Source of the DNA: Aurantimonas sp965217685
GTDB taxonomy: Bacteria > Pseudomonadota > Alphaproteobacteria > Rhizobiales > Rhizobiaceae
NCBI GenBank assembly: GCA_965217685.1
Contig: CBDCIZ010000003.1
Span: 372,001-436,000 of the forward strand
Direction of reading: 5' to 3'
DNA length: 64,000 nt
Part shown: positions 44,833-52,969 of the stretch, in pieces
How positions within the stretch are numbered: position 1 is the stretch's first letter
Layout of the letters: each line of letters opens with the position of its first letter
Notes under the pieces: model-generated
What the model saw: the letters and a program-made list of their open reading frames with translations, nothing else
Database searches by the model: none
What the model was told of the DNA's origin: nothing
Program-made: the position numbers and the translations under genes

Positions 44833-45434
44833 CGACACTCCAGGGTCTCCACATTCGCCCGGCCCGGCGCGAAGACGTGGCTGCAATCGTCGGGCTTTTG
44901 GCCCTCGACGACATCGGCGGCGCGGTCGACACGGCCGATCCCAAGGCGCTGCCGCTCTATATGAAGCAGTTCGACGCAATCGCGCAAAGCCCCAACGAAA
45001 CGCTCTACGTCGCGTGCCTGGGCAACGTCGTGGTCGGCACCTTCGAGCTTTTGATTGCCCACAGCCTTCCCTACCGGGCCGCAACGCGCTGCATCCTCGA
45101 GGCGGTGCAGGTGCGGCCGGACATGCGCGGCCGCAAGATCGGCGAGACGATGGTGCGTTTTGCGCTCGAAGAAGCGACGCGTCTCGGCGCCGACCTGATG
45201 ACGCTCTCCTCCAATGCCAAGCGAAGCGATGCCCATCGCTTCTACGAACGGCTCGGCTTCGAGAAAAGCCATGTCGGCTTCAAGATTGAATCTGAGAACG
45301 TAGGATATCCGCTTCACGGCCGCTATGATGCGGGCGCGGCGAAGAAATCAGCCGTGGGAGTGACGCCCGCTCGACCTTGCCTCGGTCGGCATCTTTTGCG
45401 AACCATGGGCGCAAGCCATTCGGAGACCCAATGA
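44829..45434 (+). CDS. GNAT-family N-acetyltransferase (GTG start)
   Basis: 201 residues starting at a GTG that overlaps the MAPEG stop (GTGA). Acyl-CoA motif A is ILEAVQVRPDMRGRKIGETMV with R-G-R-K-I-G; motif B follows as KRSDAHRFYERLGFEKSHVGF. The GNAT domain ends near residue 160, and ~40 residues of tail follow, ending in the ATGA overlap with the next gene, so the tail may exist mainly to couple translation. The substrate is unknown. Its place between a MAPEG protein and a protease-inhibitor lipoprotein gives no clear pathway. Confidence 0.85.
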   Translation: MTTLQGLHIRPARREDVAAIVGLLALDDIGGAVDTADPKALPLYMKQFDAIAQSPNETLYVACLGNVVVGTFELLIAHSLPYRAATRCILEAVQVRPDMRGRKIGETMVRFALEEATRLGADLMTLSSNAKRSDAHRFYERLGFEKSHVGFKIESENVGYPLHGRYDAGAAKKSAVGVTPARPCLGRHLLRTMGASHSETQ

Positions 45435-46036
45435 CCGCCGCCAGAACCGCAATCGCTTCCACCTTCGCACTCGTCCTTGCTGCCACGTCCTGGGGCTGCA
45501 GCAGCACCGGCGGCTCGAATGACGCCGTGCAATTGCCGCCGCGCCAACCCGACCTGGCCGCCCCGACGGCCAGTCCTGGATACGGCACGGCGCCGGGCGC
45601 AGCCGGCCCCTTTGACAACGCGCCCAATACTCCGACGGCTGGTCCATACGGAAATCCGCCACAGGCCGGCGGCTACGGTACGGCGCCCGGCGTTTATGGT
45701 TCCGGCGCCCCTCAAGGCACGAATGCCACCGGCGCGCCCGGCTTTCCGCAGCAACCGGCGACATCCTACCCGCCGGCAGCCGGCGCACTCGCTTCGCCTG
45801 AGGCAACGAGCGGCCAGATGGCCCAGAACACCGGCGTCTGCAACGCCGCGGCGGCCCGTTCGGTGATCGGCCAGCTCGGCACGGTCGACGCCAGCGAGAC
45901 CGCCAAGGCGGCCTCGGGTGCCGAAACGGTGCGCGTTACCTATCCCGGCCAGCCGCTAGCTCAGGATATTGATGGCGCACGCCTGAATCTGGAGACCGAC
46001 AACCAGAACCGCATCGTCAACGTGCGTTGCGGGTAG
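45431..46036 (+). CDS. Peptidase inhibitor I78-family lipoprotein
   Basis: 201 residues from the ATG at 45431 that overlaps the GNAT stop (ATGA) and has a CGGAGA ribosome-binding site. The signal peptide ends at SWGC (Cys23), an imperfect lipobox. Residues ~25-125 are Gly/Pro/Ala/Tyr-rich low-complexity repeats (PGYGTAPG, GGYGTAPG). The C-terminal ~70 residues are an I78 inhibitor domain: VCNAAAARSVIGQLGTVDAS, TVRVTYPGQPLAQDI and the closing NRIVNVRCG. I78 proteins inhibit serine proteases such as subtilisin-like and trypsin-like enzymes. It is probably envelope-associated. It converges on the VapD-like gene, with 60 bases between. Confidence 0.85.
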   Translation: MTAARTAIASTFALVLAATSWGCSSTGGSNDAVQLPPRQPDLAAPTASPGYGTAPGAAGPFDNAPNTPTAGPYGNPPQAGGYGTAPGVYGSGAPQGTNATGAPGFPQQPATSYPPAAGALASPEATSGQMAQNTGVCNAAAARSVIGQLGTVDASETAKAASGAETVRVTYPGQPLAQDIDGARLNLETDNQNRIVNVRCG

Positions 46037-46096
46037 CTATGCGGATATGAATGGCAAGAGCCAATTCGTTTCCGCCATTTGCCGTTTGGCGAAACT

Positions 46097-46420
46097 TCAA
46101 CTTGCTTGTCTTCGTCCGCGCCGACGTCGTTTGGTGCGGTCGAGGATGACCATAAGATCGTTGTTTTCCTCGATGCGGAGCATGCGGATATCGCGAAGCG
46201 ACGGCGTAAACCATGAAAACTCGTCCGCCATGTCTTCGACGATCGCAATGCATTCGGTCGCCGTCAGATCGTCGTCCCCGAAGTAGACCGAGCCTTGCCG
46301 GTGCTCGAATCCATTCTCTTCGAGGAAGCCTCGAACGTCGCTGTAAGCGTTGCGCCGTGACGGGTTCGGGTAGAGCGTCTCGAGCATCTCGGTATCGAAA
46401 TCGAATGCGATCGCGTACAC
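46097..46420 (-). CDS. vapD: VapD-like endoribonuclease (Cas2-related fold)
   Basis: 107 residues from a GTG at 46418-46420, immediately behind a very strong GGAGGAGG ribosome-binding site; the open frame to 46474 has no such signal. YAIAFDFDTEMLETLYPN, FEHRQGSVYFGDDD and SLRDIRMLRIEENNDLM match the VapD family along its whole length (~95 residues). A basic tail KRRRRGRRQAS is extra. H. influenzae and H. pylori VapD are ribonucleases related to Cas2; in H. influenzae VapD pairs with the VapX antitoxin, of which no counterpart is visible here. It lies 69 bases behind sdhA on the same strand, exactly where alphaproteobacteria normally carry sdhB. Confidence 0.85.
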   Translation of the reverse strand: MYAIAFDFDTEMLETLYPNPSRRNAYSDVRGFLEENGFEHRQGSVYFGDDDLTATECIAIVEDMADEFSWFTPSLRDIRMLRIEENNDLMVILDRTKRRRRGRRQAS

Positions 46421-46489
46421 GCGGCCTCCTCCGGCTGGCTTTCGATTATGTCCCGGTCCCGCTGTGAGGCTCACCGTTGAATGCTCCCG

Positions 46490-48343
46490 TCAATACACCC
46501 GCTTCTTCGGCTCGATATAATCGATCTGGTTCGACATCGTATAGCTGTGCACCGGACGATCCTCCAGCGTCACGGTCTTGTTGGCCGTGTCGCAGAAAGC
46601 CAGCGTGTGCTTCATCCAGTCCTGGTCGTTGCGATCCGGGAAATCCTCGCGGGCATGGGCACCGCGCGATTCGGTGCGGTTGCGCGCCGAATCCATCGTG
46701 ACCACCGCCTGAGCGATAAGGTTGTCGTATTCCAGCGTTTCGACGAGGTCGGTGTTCCAGATTAGCGAGCGGTCGGTGACGCGGATGTCGTCGGACGCCT
46801 GCCAGACGTCGTGAATCTTCTCGTGGCCTTCTTCGAGGATCTCGCCGGTACGGAACACCGCGCAGTTCGACTGCATGGTGTTCTGCATCTTCGAGCGCAG
46901 CTGCGCCGTGGGCGTCGCGCCGTCGGCATAGCGGAAGCGGTCGAGCCGGGCGACGGCATTGTCGCCGGCGCCTTTCGGCAGGTCGGGCTGATCTTCCGAG
47001 GCCGTCACCGTCTCGGCACAGCGCAACGCCGCGGCGCGGCCGAAAACGACGAGATCGATCAACGAATTCGAGCCGAGACGGTTGGCGCCGTGCACCGACA
47101 CGCAGCCGGCCTCGCCGACCGCCATCAACCCGCGCACGACCGAATCAGGATCGCCATTGGCCTTGGTCAGCACCTCGCCATGATAGTTCGTCGGAATGCC
47201 GCCCATGTTGTAATGGACTGTCGGCAGCACGGGGATCGGCTCCCTGGTGACATCGACGCCGGCGAAGATGCGGGCCGATTCGGAAATGCCCGGCAGCCGC
47301 TCGTGCAACACCTTCGGATCGAGGTGGTCGAGATGCAGGAAGATGTGGTCCTTGTCCTTGCCGACCCCGCGGCCCTCGCGAATTTCCATCGTCATGGAAC
47401 GCGAGACGACGTCGCGCGAGGCGAGATCCTTGGCCGACGGCGCATAGCGCTCCATGAAGCGCTCGCCCTCGGAATTGGTGAGATACCCGCCCTCGCCGCG
47501 CGAGCCTTCGGTGATCAGGCAGCCGGCGCCGTAGATGCCGGTCGGGTGGAACTGCACGAACTCCATGTCCTGCAGCGGCAGGCCGGCGCGCAGCACCATG
47601 CCGCCACCGTCGCCGGTACAGGTGTGGGCCGAGGTTGCCGAGAAATAGGCGCGGCCGTAGCCGCCGGTGGCGAGGATGGTCTTCTTGGCGCGGAAGCGAT
47701 GCAGCGTTCCGTCGTCGAGGCACAGCGCCACGACACCGACGCAGGCGCCCTCCTCGTCCATGATCAGGTCGATGGCAAAATACTCGATGTAGAATTCTGT
47801 CGAGTGGCGCAGCGCCTGGCCGTAGAGCGTGTGGAGAATGGCGTGGCCGGTTCGGTCGGCGGCCGCGCAGGTGCGCTGGGCGGCCGGGCCCTGGCCGAAT
47901 TCGGTGGTCATGCCGCCGAACGGCCGCTGGTAGATCTTGCCGTCTTCCGTCCGGGAGAACGGCACACCGAAATGCTCGAGCTCGTAGACCGCCTGCGGCG
48001 CGTTGCGCACGAGATATTCGATGGCGTCCTGGTCCCCCAGCCAGTCCGACCCCTTGACGGTGTCGTACATGTGCCAGCGCCAGTCGTCCTTGCCCATGTT
48101 GCCGAGCGAGGCGGCGACGCCCCCTTGCGCCGCGACCGTGTGCGAGCGGGTCGGGAAGACCTTGGTGATGCAGGCGGTCTTCAGGCCCGCTTGCGCGGCA
48201 CCGAGCGTCGCACGCAGTCCCGCACCGCCGGCGCCCACCACGACGACGTCGAAGGTGTGGTCGGTGAAGGTGTAGGCCTTGCCGTTCTGCGACGGTGCAG
48301 TGCGATGCGGCTGGCCGCTTTCCGTGGTTCCGTTCGTGGCCAT
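46490..48343 (-). CDS. sdhA: Succinate dehydrogenase flavoprotein subunit
   Basis: 617 residues, complete. FAD-binding VVVVGAGGAGLRATLGAA at ~34-51, the covalent-FAD histidine H68 in SHTVAAQGG, substrate-site blocks HPTGIYGAGCLITEGSRGEGG and TVHYNMGGIPTNYHGEV, and the conserved C-terminal EPKKRVY end. It oxidises succinate to fumarate on the cytosolic side of complex II. It starts 2 bases after sdhD and belongs to the sdhCDA operon. The iron-sulfur subunit gene sdhB, normally next, is absent here and anywhere in the window; the next gene is VapD-like. Confidence 0.97.
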   Translation of the reverse strand: MATNGTTESGQPHRTAPSQNGKAYTFTDHTFDVVVVGAGGAGLRATLGAAQAGLKTACITKVFPTRSHTVAAQGGVAASLGNMGKDDWRWHMYDTVKGSDWLGDQDAIEYLVRNAPQAVYELEHFGVPFSRTEDGKIYQRPFGGMTTEFGQGPAAQRTCAAADRTGHAILHTLYGQALRHSTEFYIEYFAIDLIMDEEGACVGVVALCLDDGTLHRFRAKKTILATGGYGRAYFSATSAHTCTGDGGGMVLRAGLPLQDMEFVQFHPTGIYGAGCLITEGSRGEGGYLTNSEGERFMERYAPSAKDLASRDVVSRSMTMEIREGRGVGKDKDHIFLHLDHLDPKVLHERLPGISESARIFAGVDVTREPIPVLPTVHYNMGGIPTNYHGEVLTKANGDPDSVVRGLMAVGEAGCVSVHGANRLGSNSLIDLVVFGRAAALRCAETVTASEDQPDLPKGAGDNAVARLDRFRYADGATPTAQLRSKMQNTMQSNCAVFRTGEILEEGHEKIHDVWQASDDIRVTDRSLIWNTDLVETLEYDNLIAQAVVTMDSARNRTESRGAHAREDFPDRNDQDWMKHTLAFCDTANKTVTLEDRPVHSYTMSNQIDYIEPKKRVY

Positions 48344-48345
48344 GC

Positions 48346-48726
48346 TCAGACTCCGAAGCTCATCTTGACGATCGCGAAGAGGCTGGCGCCTGCAATCACG
48401 ACCGCGAAAAAGGTGTTGAGGATGAGAAACAGCAGCTTCAACTCACCATGGATGTAGTCCTCGATGATCACCTGCATGCCCAGCCGCATATGGATCGCCG
48501 CAGAAACCGTCACCAGCGCCATGGCGATCCCTACCAGCGGATTGGCAAAGGCGGCGCGCACGTCGGGATAGGCGTCGTTCTGCAGGGCAATGACGAGGAT
48601 GACGAAGAAGGTGATCAGGAACACATTGGCAATGGCGGTGAGCCGCTGCTGCCAGAAATGATTGGTTCCGCCGCCAGCGGCGCCGAGGCCGCGAACGCGT
48701 CGAAGCGGGGTTCTCATGTCGCTCAT
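48346..48726 (-). CDS. sdhD: Succinate dehydrogenase membrane anchor subunit D
   Basis: 126 residues from the ATG at 48724-48726 (TGAGGAG ribosome-binding site 9 bases upstream). Three membrane helices: LTAIANVFLITFFVILVIAL, PLVGIAMALVTVSAAIHMRLG and LFLILNTFFAVVIAGASL. The heme-ligand His is in HMRLGMQVIIEDYIHGE. Together with SdhC it anchors SdhAB and binds quinone. It sits between sdhC (11 bases) and sdhA (2 bases). The protein lies inside a longer out-of-family frame whose first half reads sdhC in the wrong frame. Confidence 0.93.
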   Translation of the reverse strand: MSDMRTPLRRVRGLGAAGGGTNHFWQQRLTAIANVFLITFFVILVIALQNDAYPDVRAAFANPLVGIAMALVTVSAAIHMRLGMQVIIEDYIHGELKLLFLILNTFFAVVIAGASLFAIVKMSFGV

Positions 48727-48737
48727 GATGTCGCTCC

Positions 48738-49130
48738 TCAACCGGCGATCAGGACGATGGACCAGAGGGCCACCGTGACGACGAGCGAGGCGATGAGCGT
48801 CGCCTGCGCGAACATCGTCGATGTTTCCTTGGACAGGCCGTGGCCTGTGTCCCAGATGAAATGACGAAGCCCGCCGAACATGTGGTGCAGCAACGCCCAG
48901 GTGTAGCCGAACAGGATCAGCTGGCCGATGATCGAGCCGAAAAACCCGGATGCATAGGAAAAGGCCTCCGGGCCGCTCGCCGCCGCAACCAGCCACCACA
49001 CGAACAGGATCGTGCCGACATAAAGCGCCATGCCAGTGATGCGATGCAGGATCGACATCGCCATGGTCGGCTTGAACTTGTAGACCGACAGATGCGGCGA
49101 AAGCGGTCTTGCGGATTTGGCGTCGGACAT
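48738..49130 (-). CDS. sdhC: Succinate dehydrogenase cytochrome b556 subunit
   Basis: 130 residues from the ATG at 49128-49130 (AAAGG ribosome-binding site); the frame is open to 49187. RPLSPHLSVYKFKPTMAMSILHRITG is the family signature, with the quinone-site S-x-x-H-R block, three membrane helices, and the heme His in LLHHMFGGLRHFIWDTGHG. First gene of the operon sdhC-sdhD-sdhA. The 334 bases upstream are non-coding and should contain its promoter. Confidence 0.95.
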   Translation of the reverse strand: MSDAKSARPLSPHLSVYKFKPTMAMSILHRITGMALYVGTILFVWWLVAAASGPEAFSYASGFFGSIIGQLILFGYTWALLHHMFGGLRHFIWDTGHGLSKETSTMFAQATLIASLVVTVALWSIVLIAG

Positions 49131-49464
49131 AGGTGCCTTTCTGTCCTTTCGGCTGCGGAGAACAAATGCAGGCGACAGAGGGCTCATGATTCCCGGAGCC
49201 GACGCCGCACGTCGCGCTGATCAGCATATAGGCGAAAAGCCGATGCTGCACAGCAACCAACGCTGCCCTAGAAAGGCCGCCGCCCCAAGGAAAGCAACCC
49301 CTCGCCCATGAAAACCGTGCCCGCCTCGCGCCTTAATCGATTAGACGCGGCGATTGCGCGCGCGGCGCACAGACCGTTCAAGGACGCGAAAGAAATGGCA
49401 CCCGCGAACGGGCCGTCCGCCCTGGCCAGCGCCGACAGGGGCACGAATCGCAGGGATTTCCGCC
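49131..49464. other. Intergenic region upstream of sdhC
   Basis: 334 bases with no supported gene; it should contain the sdhC promoter (minus). A perfect 10-bp palindrome TAATCGATTA sits at 49334-49343, about 205 bases before the sdhC start, in otherwise GC-rich sequence. Nothing else stands out. Confidence 0.45.
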
Positions 49465-49962
49465 TCAGTTCTGCGGCGCCGGCTCGCGATCGATGAAGCG
49501 GATCACGTAGCTCGCCCAGTCGGCCGGGTCCGCGACCTTTTCGTAAAGTCGCTTGCCGCTGCCGAGATTGCGCGGCGCGTGCAGCACGAGCTTCGACCAG
49601 CCGCGCCCGTCGGCCTCCTCGGCCAGAAGGTCGACCATCGCCTTGGCGATCCCCTTCTGGCGAAAATCATGGTCGACGAAGATATGGTCGGCGAGCCCCG
49701 AGCGCATGCCGGTCCAAACGTCCGGCAGGTCGTAGAAGATCACGAAGCCGACCAACGCCCCGTCGAGCCGCGCCCCCAGCACCTCCGCCGAGCGGTCCTG
49801 CAGGATCTGCTCGGCATAGACGGTATCTGGCGAGGCCGGCGCCCCGCGAAACAGCGACTGGTTATAGGCCGAGATCAACGGCGCGAGATCACGCGCGTCG
49901 GACAGCCGCAAGGGGCGGATTTCGATGTCGGGTGCGGTCGGGTCTTGCGGCGCGGAGATCAT
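49465..49962 (-). CDS. GNAT-family N-acetyltransferase
   Basis: About 165 residues from the ATG at 49960-49962; an alternative ATG at 49998 adds 12 residues, and neither has a clear ribosome-binding site. Motif A is ADHIFVDHDFRQKGIAKAMVDLLAEEA with R-Q-K-G-I-A; motif B is KLVLHAPRNLGSGKRLYEKV. It is a compact GNAT enzyme of unknown substrate. It lies downstream of rplS on the same strand, separated from it by the rplS terminator, so it probably has its own promoter within the 158-base gap. Confidence 0.82.
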   Translation of the reverse strand: MISAPQDPTAPDIEIRPLRLSDARDLAPLISAYNQSLFRGAPASPDTVYAEQILQDRSAEVLGARLDGALVGFVIFYDLPDVWTGMRSGLADHIFVDHDFRQKGIAKAMVDLLAEEADGRGWSKLVLHAPRNLGSGKRLYEKVADPADWASYVIRFIDREPAPQN

Positions 49963-50058
49963 GGACGAAGCTGTCGCCCGTGGCGCACCGACCGTCAAGC
50001 GCGCCGTGTGGTTTTTTCGGTCCGTGTTCCCGACCGAAGCAACACCCCCAAAACGACG

Positions 50059-50083
50059 AAAGCGGCCCCGAGGGAGCCGCTTT
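50059..50083 (-). terminator. Intrinsic terminator after rplS
   Basis: A 9-bp stem aaagcggc(c) / (g)gccgcttt (50059-50067 with 50075-50083), about 40 bases past the rplS stop, followed on the minus strand by a loose T-rich stretch (cgtcgtttt). Confidence 0.7.
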
Positions 50084-50120
50084 GCCGAAAATGTCAGAGG
50101 CTTTGAAAACCAGGAATCGC

Positions 50121-50582
50121 CTACTCGGCGGCGCCGGCCTTGGCGGCTTCCTTCTCGGCCTTGACGCGGTCGCGCTCGGCGACGGCGATCTGGCGGGCTT
50201 CGTCGTTCAGCTTGCGGGCGCGGGCGTTGGTCTGCTCGACGATACGGGCCGACTTGCCGCGACGATCGCGCAGATAATAGAGTTTGGCACGCCGTACCTT
50301 GCCGCGGCGCACGACCTCGACGGAGTCGAGCATCGGCGAATACACCGGGAAAACGCGCTCGACGCCCTCGCCGTAGGATATCTTGCGAACGGTAAAGTTC
50401 TCCTGGATGCCGGCGCCCGACCGCGCGATGCAGACGCCTTCATAGGCCTGGACGCGCGTGCGCGTGCCTTCGGTGACCTTGACGTTGACGCGCAGCGTAT
50501 CGCCGGCGGAGAATTCCGGAATAGTGCGAACCGCGTTGATGCGGTCGGCCTCAGCGGCCTCGAGTTCTTCGATGATGTTCAT
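50121..50582 (-). CDS. rplS: Ribosomal protein bL19
   Basis: A 153-residue protein with the bL19 core (residues 1-115; IPEFSAGDTLRVNVKVTEG, RVQAYEGVCIARSG, VYSPMLDSVEVVRRGKVRRAKLYYLRD) and an alphaproteobacterial Lys/Ala/Glu-rich C-terminal extension of ~30 residues. It lies at the 30S-50S interface. Usually it directly follows trmD; here trmD is 1.2 kb away with a plus-strand TauE gene between, so rplS must have its own promoter in 50583-50973. Confidence 0.96.
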   Translation of the reverse strand: MNIIEELEAAEADRINAVRTIPEFSAGDTLRVNVKVTEGTRTRVQAYEGVCIARSGAGIQENFTVRKISYGEGVERVFPVYSPMLDSVEVVRRGKVRRAKLYYLRDRRGKSARIVEQTNARARKLNDEARQIAVAERDRVKAEKEAAKAGAAE

Positions 50583-50973
50583 GGCATAGCCTCAATTCGT
50601 TTCATGCCGGTCGTCTGATGCCGGGAAAAGCACAACTCAGCCGACATGGCCGCCGTGACGGTCAGTTTATTCTGAGGAAATCGACGCTGCCCATACACTG
50701 GTTGCAGCGCTATGTCACCCTCTCGCGGGCGCGAAGCGGCAGGAAAATTCACCTGAGCGATGGACAGAGCCCATCGCTGGCAAGGGGCTCTAGACCGAAG
50801 TCGATCTCTCGACCGCGATCCGACGCAACCGCCTACGGTTGTTTAACCGACCGCAGCGCTCGGTGCCGGATGCTTGTGAAACACGCGCCGCCATGCGAAG
50901 CGGGCTCCGCACCCTCTCCTCGCGCGCCGTTAATCGGGCCGCGCGACATTCACAGCATGCCCGGTCCGCCATC
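50583..50973. other. Divergent intergenic region, rplS / TauE
   Basis: 391 bases with no supported gene. It should hold the rplS promoter (minus) and the TauE promoter (plus). A 7-bp stem with a 12-base loop (agagccc / gggctct, 50766-50791) is present; it has no T-run and could be a leader structure. Confidence 0.5.
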
Positions 50974-51729
50974 ATGTCCGTCCTCACCATCGCCCTTCTG
51001 TTCGTCGCCGGTTTCCTGTCTGGCACGATCAACGCCGTCGCCGGCGGCGGCACCTTCATCTCCTTCGGCGCGCTGACCCTCATCGGCGCGCCCTCGATCG
51101 TCGCCAACGCCACCTCGTCGATCGCGCAGCTGCCCGGCTATTTCACCTCGACCCTCGCCTACCGCAAGGACTACGCCAGGATGTGGCGCGGCATCCTCGT
51201 GCTCTCGGCGGTGTCGATCCTCGGTTCGCTCGGCGGCGCGCTGTTCCTGCTCTATCTGAACAACGCCCAGTTCTCCGCCGTCGTCCCCTGGCTGTTGATC
51301 GCCGCGACGACGCTCTTCGCCGCCGGCCCTTGGCTGAAGCCGAAGGCGCCGCTCGAGAAGGGGGCGGCGAAAGGCGGCGACATCGCCTCGCCGCTCGTCC
51401 AGTTCCTGACCTCGCTCTATGGCGGCTTCTTCGGCGCCGGCATGGGGATCATGATGCTGGCGACGCTCGGCCTCACCATGGGCGGCGACTATCACAAGCT
51501 CAACGCCATCAAGAACTTCCTCGCCAACGTCATCGCCATCGTCGCGGTGGTGGTCTTCGTCGGCGGCGGCGTGATCGACTGGATGGGCGCCGCGGCGATG
51601 ATCCCCGGCGTGGCGCTGGGCGGCTATGCCGGCGTGTGGACCGCCAAACGCGTGCCGCAGATCTACGTCCGCGGATTCGTCATCGCCTTCGGGCTGTTTC
51701 TGGCGGGATACTATTTCTGGAAGGGATAG
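50974..51729 (+). CDS. TauE/SafE-family membrane transporter
   Basis: 251 residues from the ATG at 50974 (MSVLTIALLFVAGFLSG); the frame extends to 50839 but the added stretch is Arg/Ala-rich and not membrane-like. Eight helices; the duplicated family motif appears as GTINAVAGGGTFISFGALTL and LYGGFFGAGMGIMMLATLGL. This is the second TauE/SafE protein in the window, shorter and only distantly similar to the one at 10987. The transported anion is unknown. It sits on the plus strand between trmD and rplS, splitting the usual trmD-rplS pair, and is convergent with trmD (65 bases). Confidence 0.85.
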   Translation: MSVLTIALLFVAGFLSGTINAVAGGGTFISFGALTLIGAPSIVANATSSIAQLPGYFTSTLAYRKDYARMWRGILVLSAVSILGSLGGALFLLYLNNAQFSAVVPWLLIAATTLFAAGPWLKPKAPLEKGAAKGGDIASPLVQFLTSLYGGFFGAGMGIMMLATLGLTMGGDYHKLNAIKNFLANVIAIVAVVVFVGGGVIDWMGAAAMIPGVALGGYAGVWTAKRVPQIYVRGFVIAFGLFLAGYYFWKG

Positions 51730-51794
51730 GCCCGAACGCCCGATCTTGAAGACTTACCACACGTCGCCGGCAGAACGACGTTCGCGAGACCTCG

Positions 51795-52478
51795 TCAGTC
51801 GTTCAGCAGATCCGGCCGCCGTTCGCGCGTGATGCGCTCGGCCTCGCTGCGGCGCCAGCGCTCGACGGCACCGTGGTCGCCCGAGGTCAGGACATTAGGG
51901 ATCGTCCGTCCCTCCCATTCGGCCGGGCGCGTGTAATGCGGATGCTCCAGGAGACCGCCCTCGAAGCTTTCGGTCTCGCCGGATGTCACGTTGCCCATGA
52001 CGCCGGGCAAAAGCCGCACCACGGCGTCGAGAAGGACCGTCGCCGCCACCTCGCCGCCCGACAGGACGTAATCGCCGATCGAGATTTCGGTGAGGCCCCG
52101 CGCCTCGATTACCCGCTCGTCGACGCCCTCGAAGCGCCCGCAGACGATGACGACGCCGTCGCCGCTCGCCAGATCGCGCACTATCGCCTGCGTCAAGGGT
52201 TTGCCGCGCGGGCTCATCAACAGTTTCGGACGCGAATCGTCCGGCGCCATCGCATGATCGAGTGCGGCGGCGACCACATCGGCCCGCATGACCATACCGG
52301 CGCCGCCACCGGACGGCGTATCGTCGACCATGCGGTGGCGCCCGACCCCGAATTCGCGCAAGGCCACGGTCTCGATCGAAAAATCGCCGCGCGCCAAAGC
52401 CTTGCCGGCCAGTGACACGCCGAGCGAGCCTGGAAACATCTCCGGGTAGAGCGTCAGGATCGTCGCGCGGAACACCAT
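51795..52478 (-). CDS. trmD: tRNA (guanine-37-N1)-methyltransferase
   Basis: A 227-residue SPOUT methyltransferase. MVFRATILTLYPEMFPG start, DDTPSGGGAGMVMRADVV, and the SAM-binding trefoil knot LLMSPRGKPL, VIVCGRFEGVDERVIE and EISIGDYVLSGGEVAA are all intact. It methylates G37 of tRNAs reading CNN codons and prevents +1 frameshifting. It follows a small ABM monooxygenase gene by 25 bases, whereas rimM is its usual immediate upstream neighbour. No strong ribosome-binding site precedes the ATG, which fits translation coupled to the upstream gene. Confidence 0.96.
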   Translation of the reverse strand: MVFRATILTLYPEMFPGSLGVSLAGKALARGDFSIETVALREFGVGRHRMVDDTPSGGGAGMVMRADVVAAALDHAMAPDDSRPKLLMSPRGKPLTQAIVRDLASGDGVVIVCGRFEGVDERVIEARGLTEISIGDYVLSGGEVAATVLLDAVVRLLPGVMGNVTSGETESFEGGLLEHPHYTRPAEWEGRTIPNVLTSGDHGAVERWRRSEAERITRERRPDLLND

Positions 52479-52503
52479 CGGTCAGCCTGTGATTCGCAGC
52501 CGC

Positions 52504-52806
52504 TCAGGCGAGCGGCTCTTCGCGGCCGGCCTCGATGATCTTCAGGTCGCGGCCAAGCACCTCGACGGTCTTCAGCGCCGCATGCCAGGCCGCGACATGC
52601 GGCGACTTCTGGTGCTGCGCGAGCGTCTCGCGGCTTTTCCATTCCTCGTAGATGCGAATCAGCCCCGGTTGAAGGAAATCCTCGGCGAAGGAATAGACGA
52701 TGCAGCCGTCCTCCTTGCGGGTCTCGGTCAGGACATGCGCCGCCTCGCCGCGCAATGTTTCAAGACCCTCGGGCGTCAGCTGCTGGGTTCCGGATATGAT
52801 GATCAT
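52504..52806 (-). CDS. Antibiotic biosynthesis monooxygenase (ABM) domain protein
   Basis: A 100-residue single-domain dimeric alpha-beta barrel protein: MIIISGTQQLTPEGLETLRG, ETRKEDGCIVYSFAEDFLQPG, IRIYEEWKSRETLAQHQKSPH. This matches the YgiN/ABM family of small quinol or aromatic monooxygenases and heme-degrading-like proteins; the substrate is not predictable. The ATG has an AGAAGGA ribosome-binding site at good spacing. It is inserted between rimM (163 bases) and trmD (25 bases), a place normally without a gene. Confidence 0.85.
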   Translation of the reverse strand: MIIISGTQQLTPEGLETLRGEAAHVLTETRKEDGCIVYSFAEDFLQPGLIRIYEEWKSRETLAQHQKSPHVAAWHAALKTVEVLGRDLKIIEAGREEPLA

Positions 52807-52969
52807 GGTCGGGTCCTTCTCGAAGAGTCACAGCAGTGACGGCTTGGCCTGCGCGTAAGGCCGACTGTCGGCTCGACGGCGCTTGTGCCGCATCCTGGCC
52901 CGCGAGGAAAGTACGCCCCTTGTGCGAACGCGAACGCTCGGCCGCGCGCCGAAGCTGGAAGCAAGGTTG

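Noticed and set aside
48346..49260. 304-codon frame covering sdhC and sdhD
   Set aside because: Only its last 126 codons (sdhD) are real; the earlier part reads sdhC out of frame.
49334..49343. TAATCGATTA palindrome upstream of sdhC as an operator
   Set aside because: Too short and about 200 bases from the sdhC start; no matching second site.
50766..50791. Hairpin between rplS and TauE as a terminator
   Set aside because: No T-run on either strand and no gene ending nearby.
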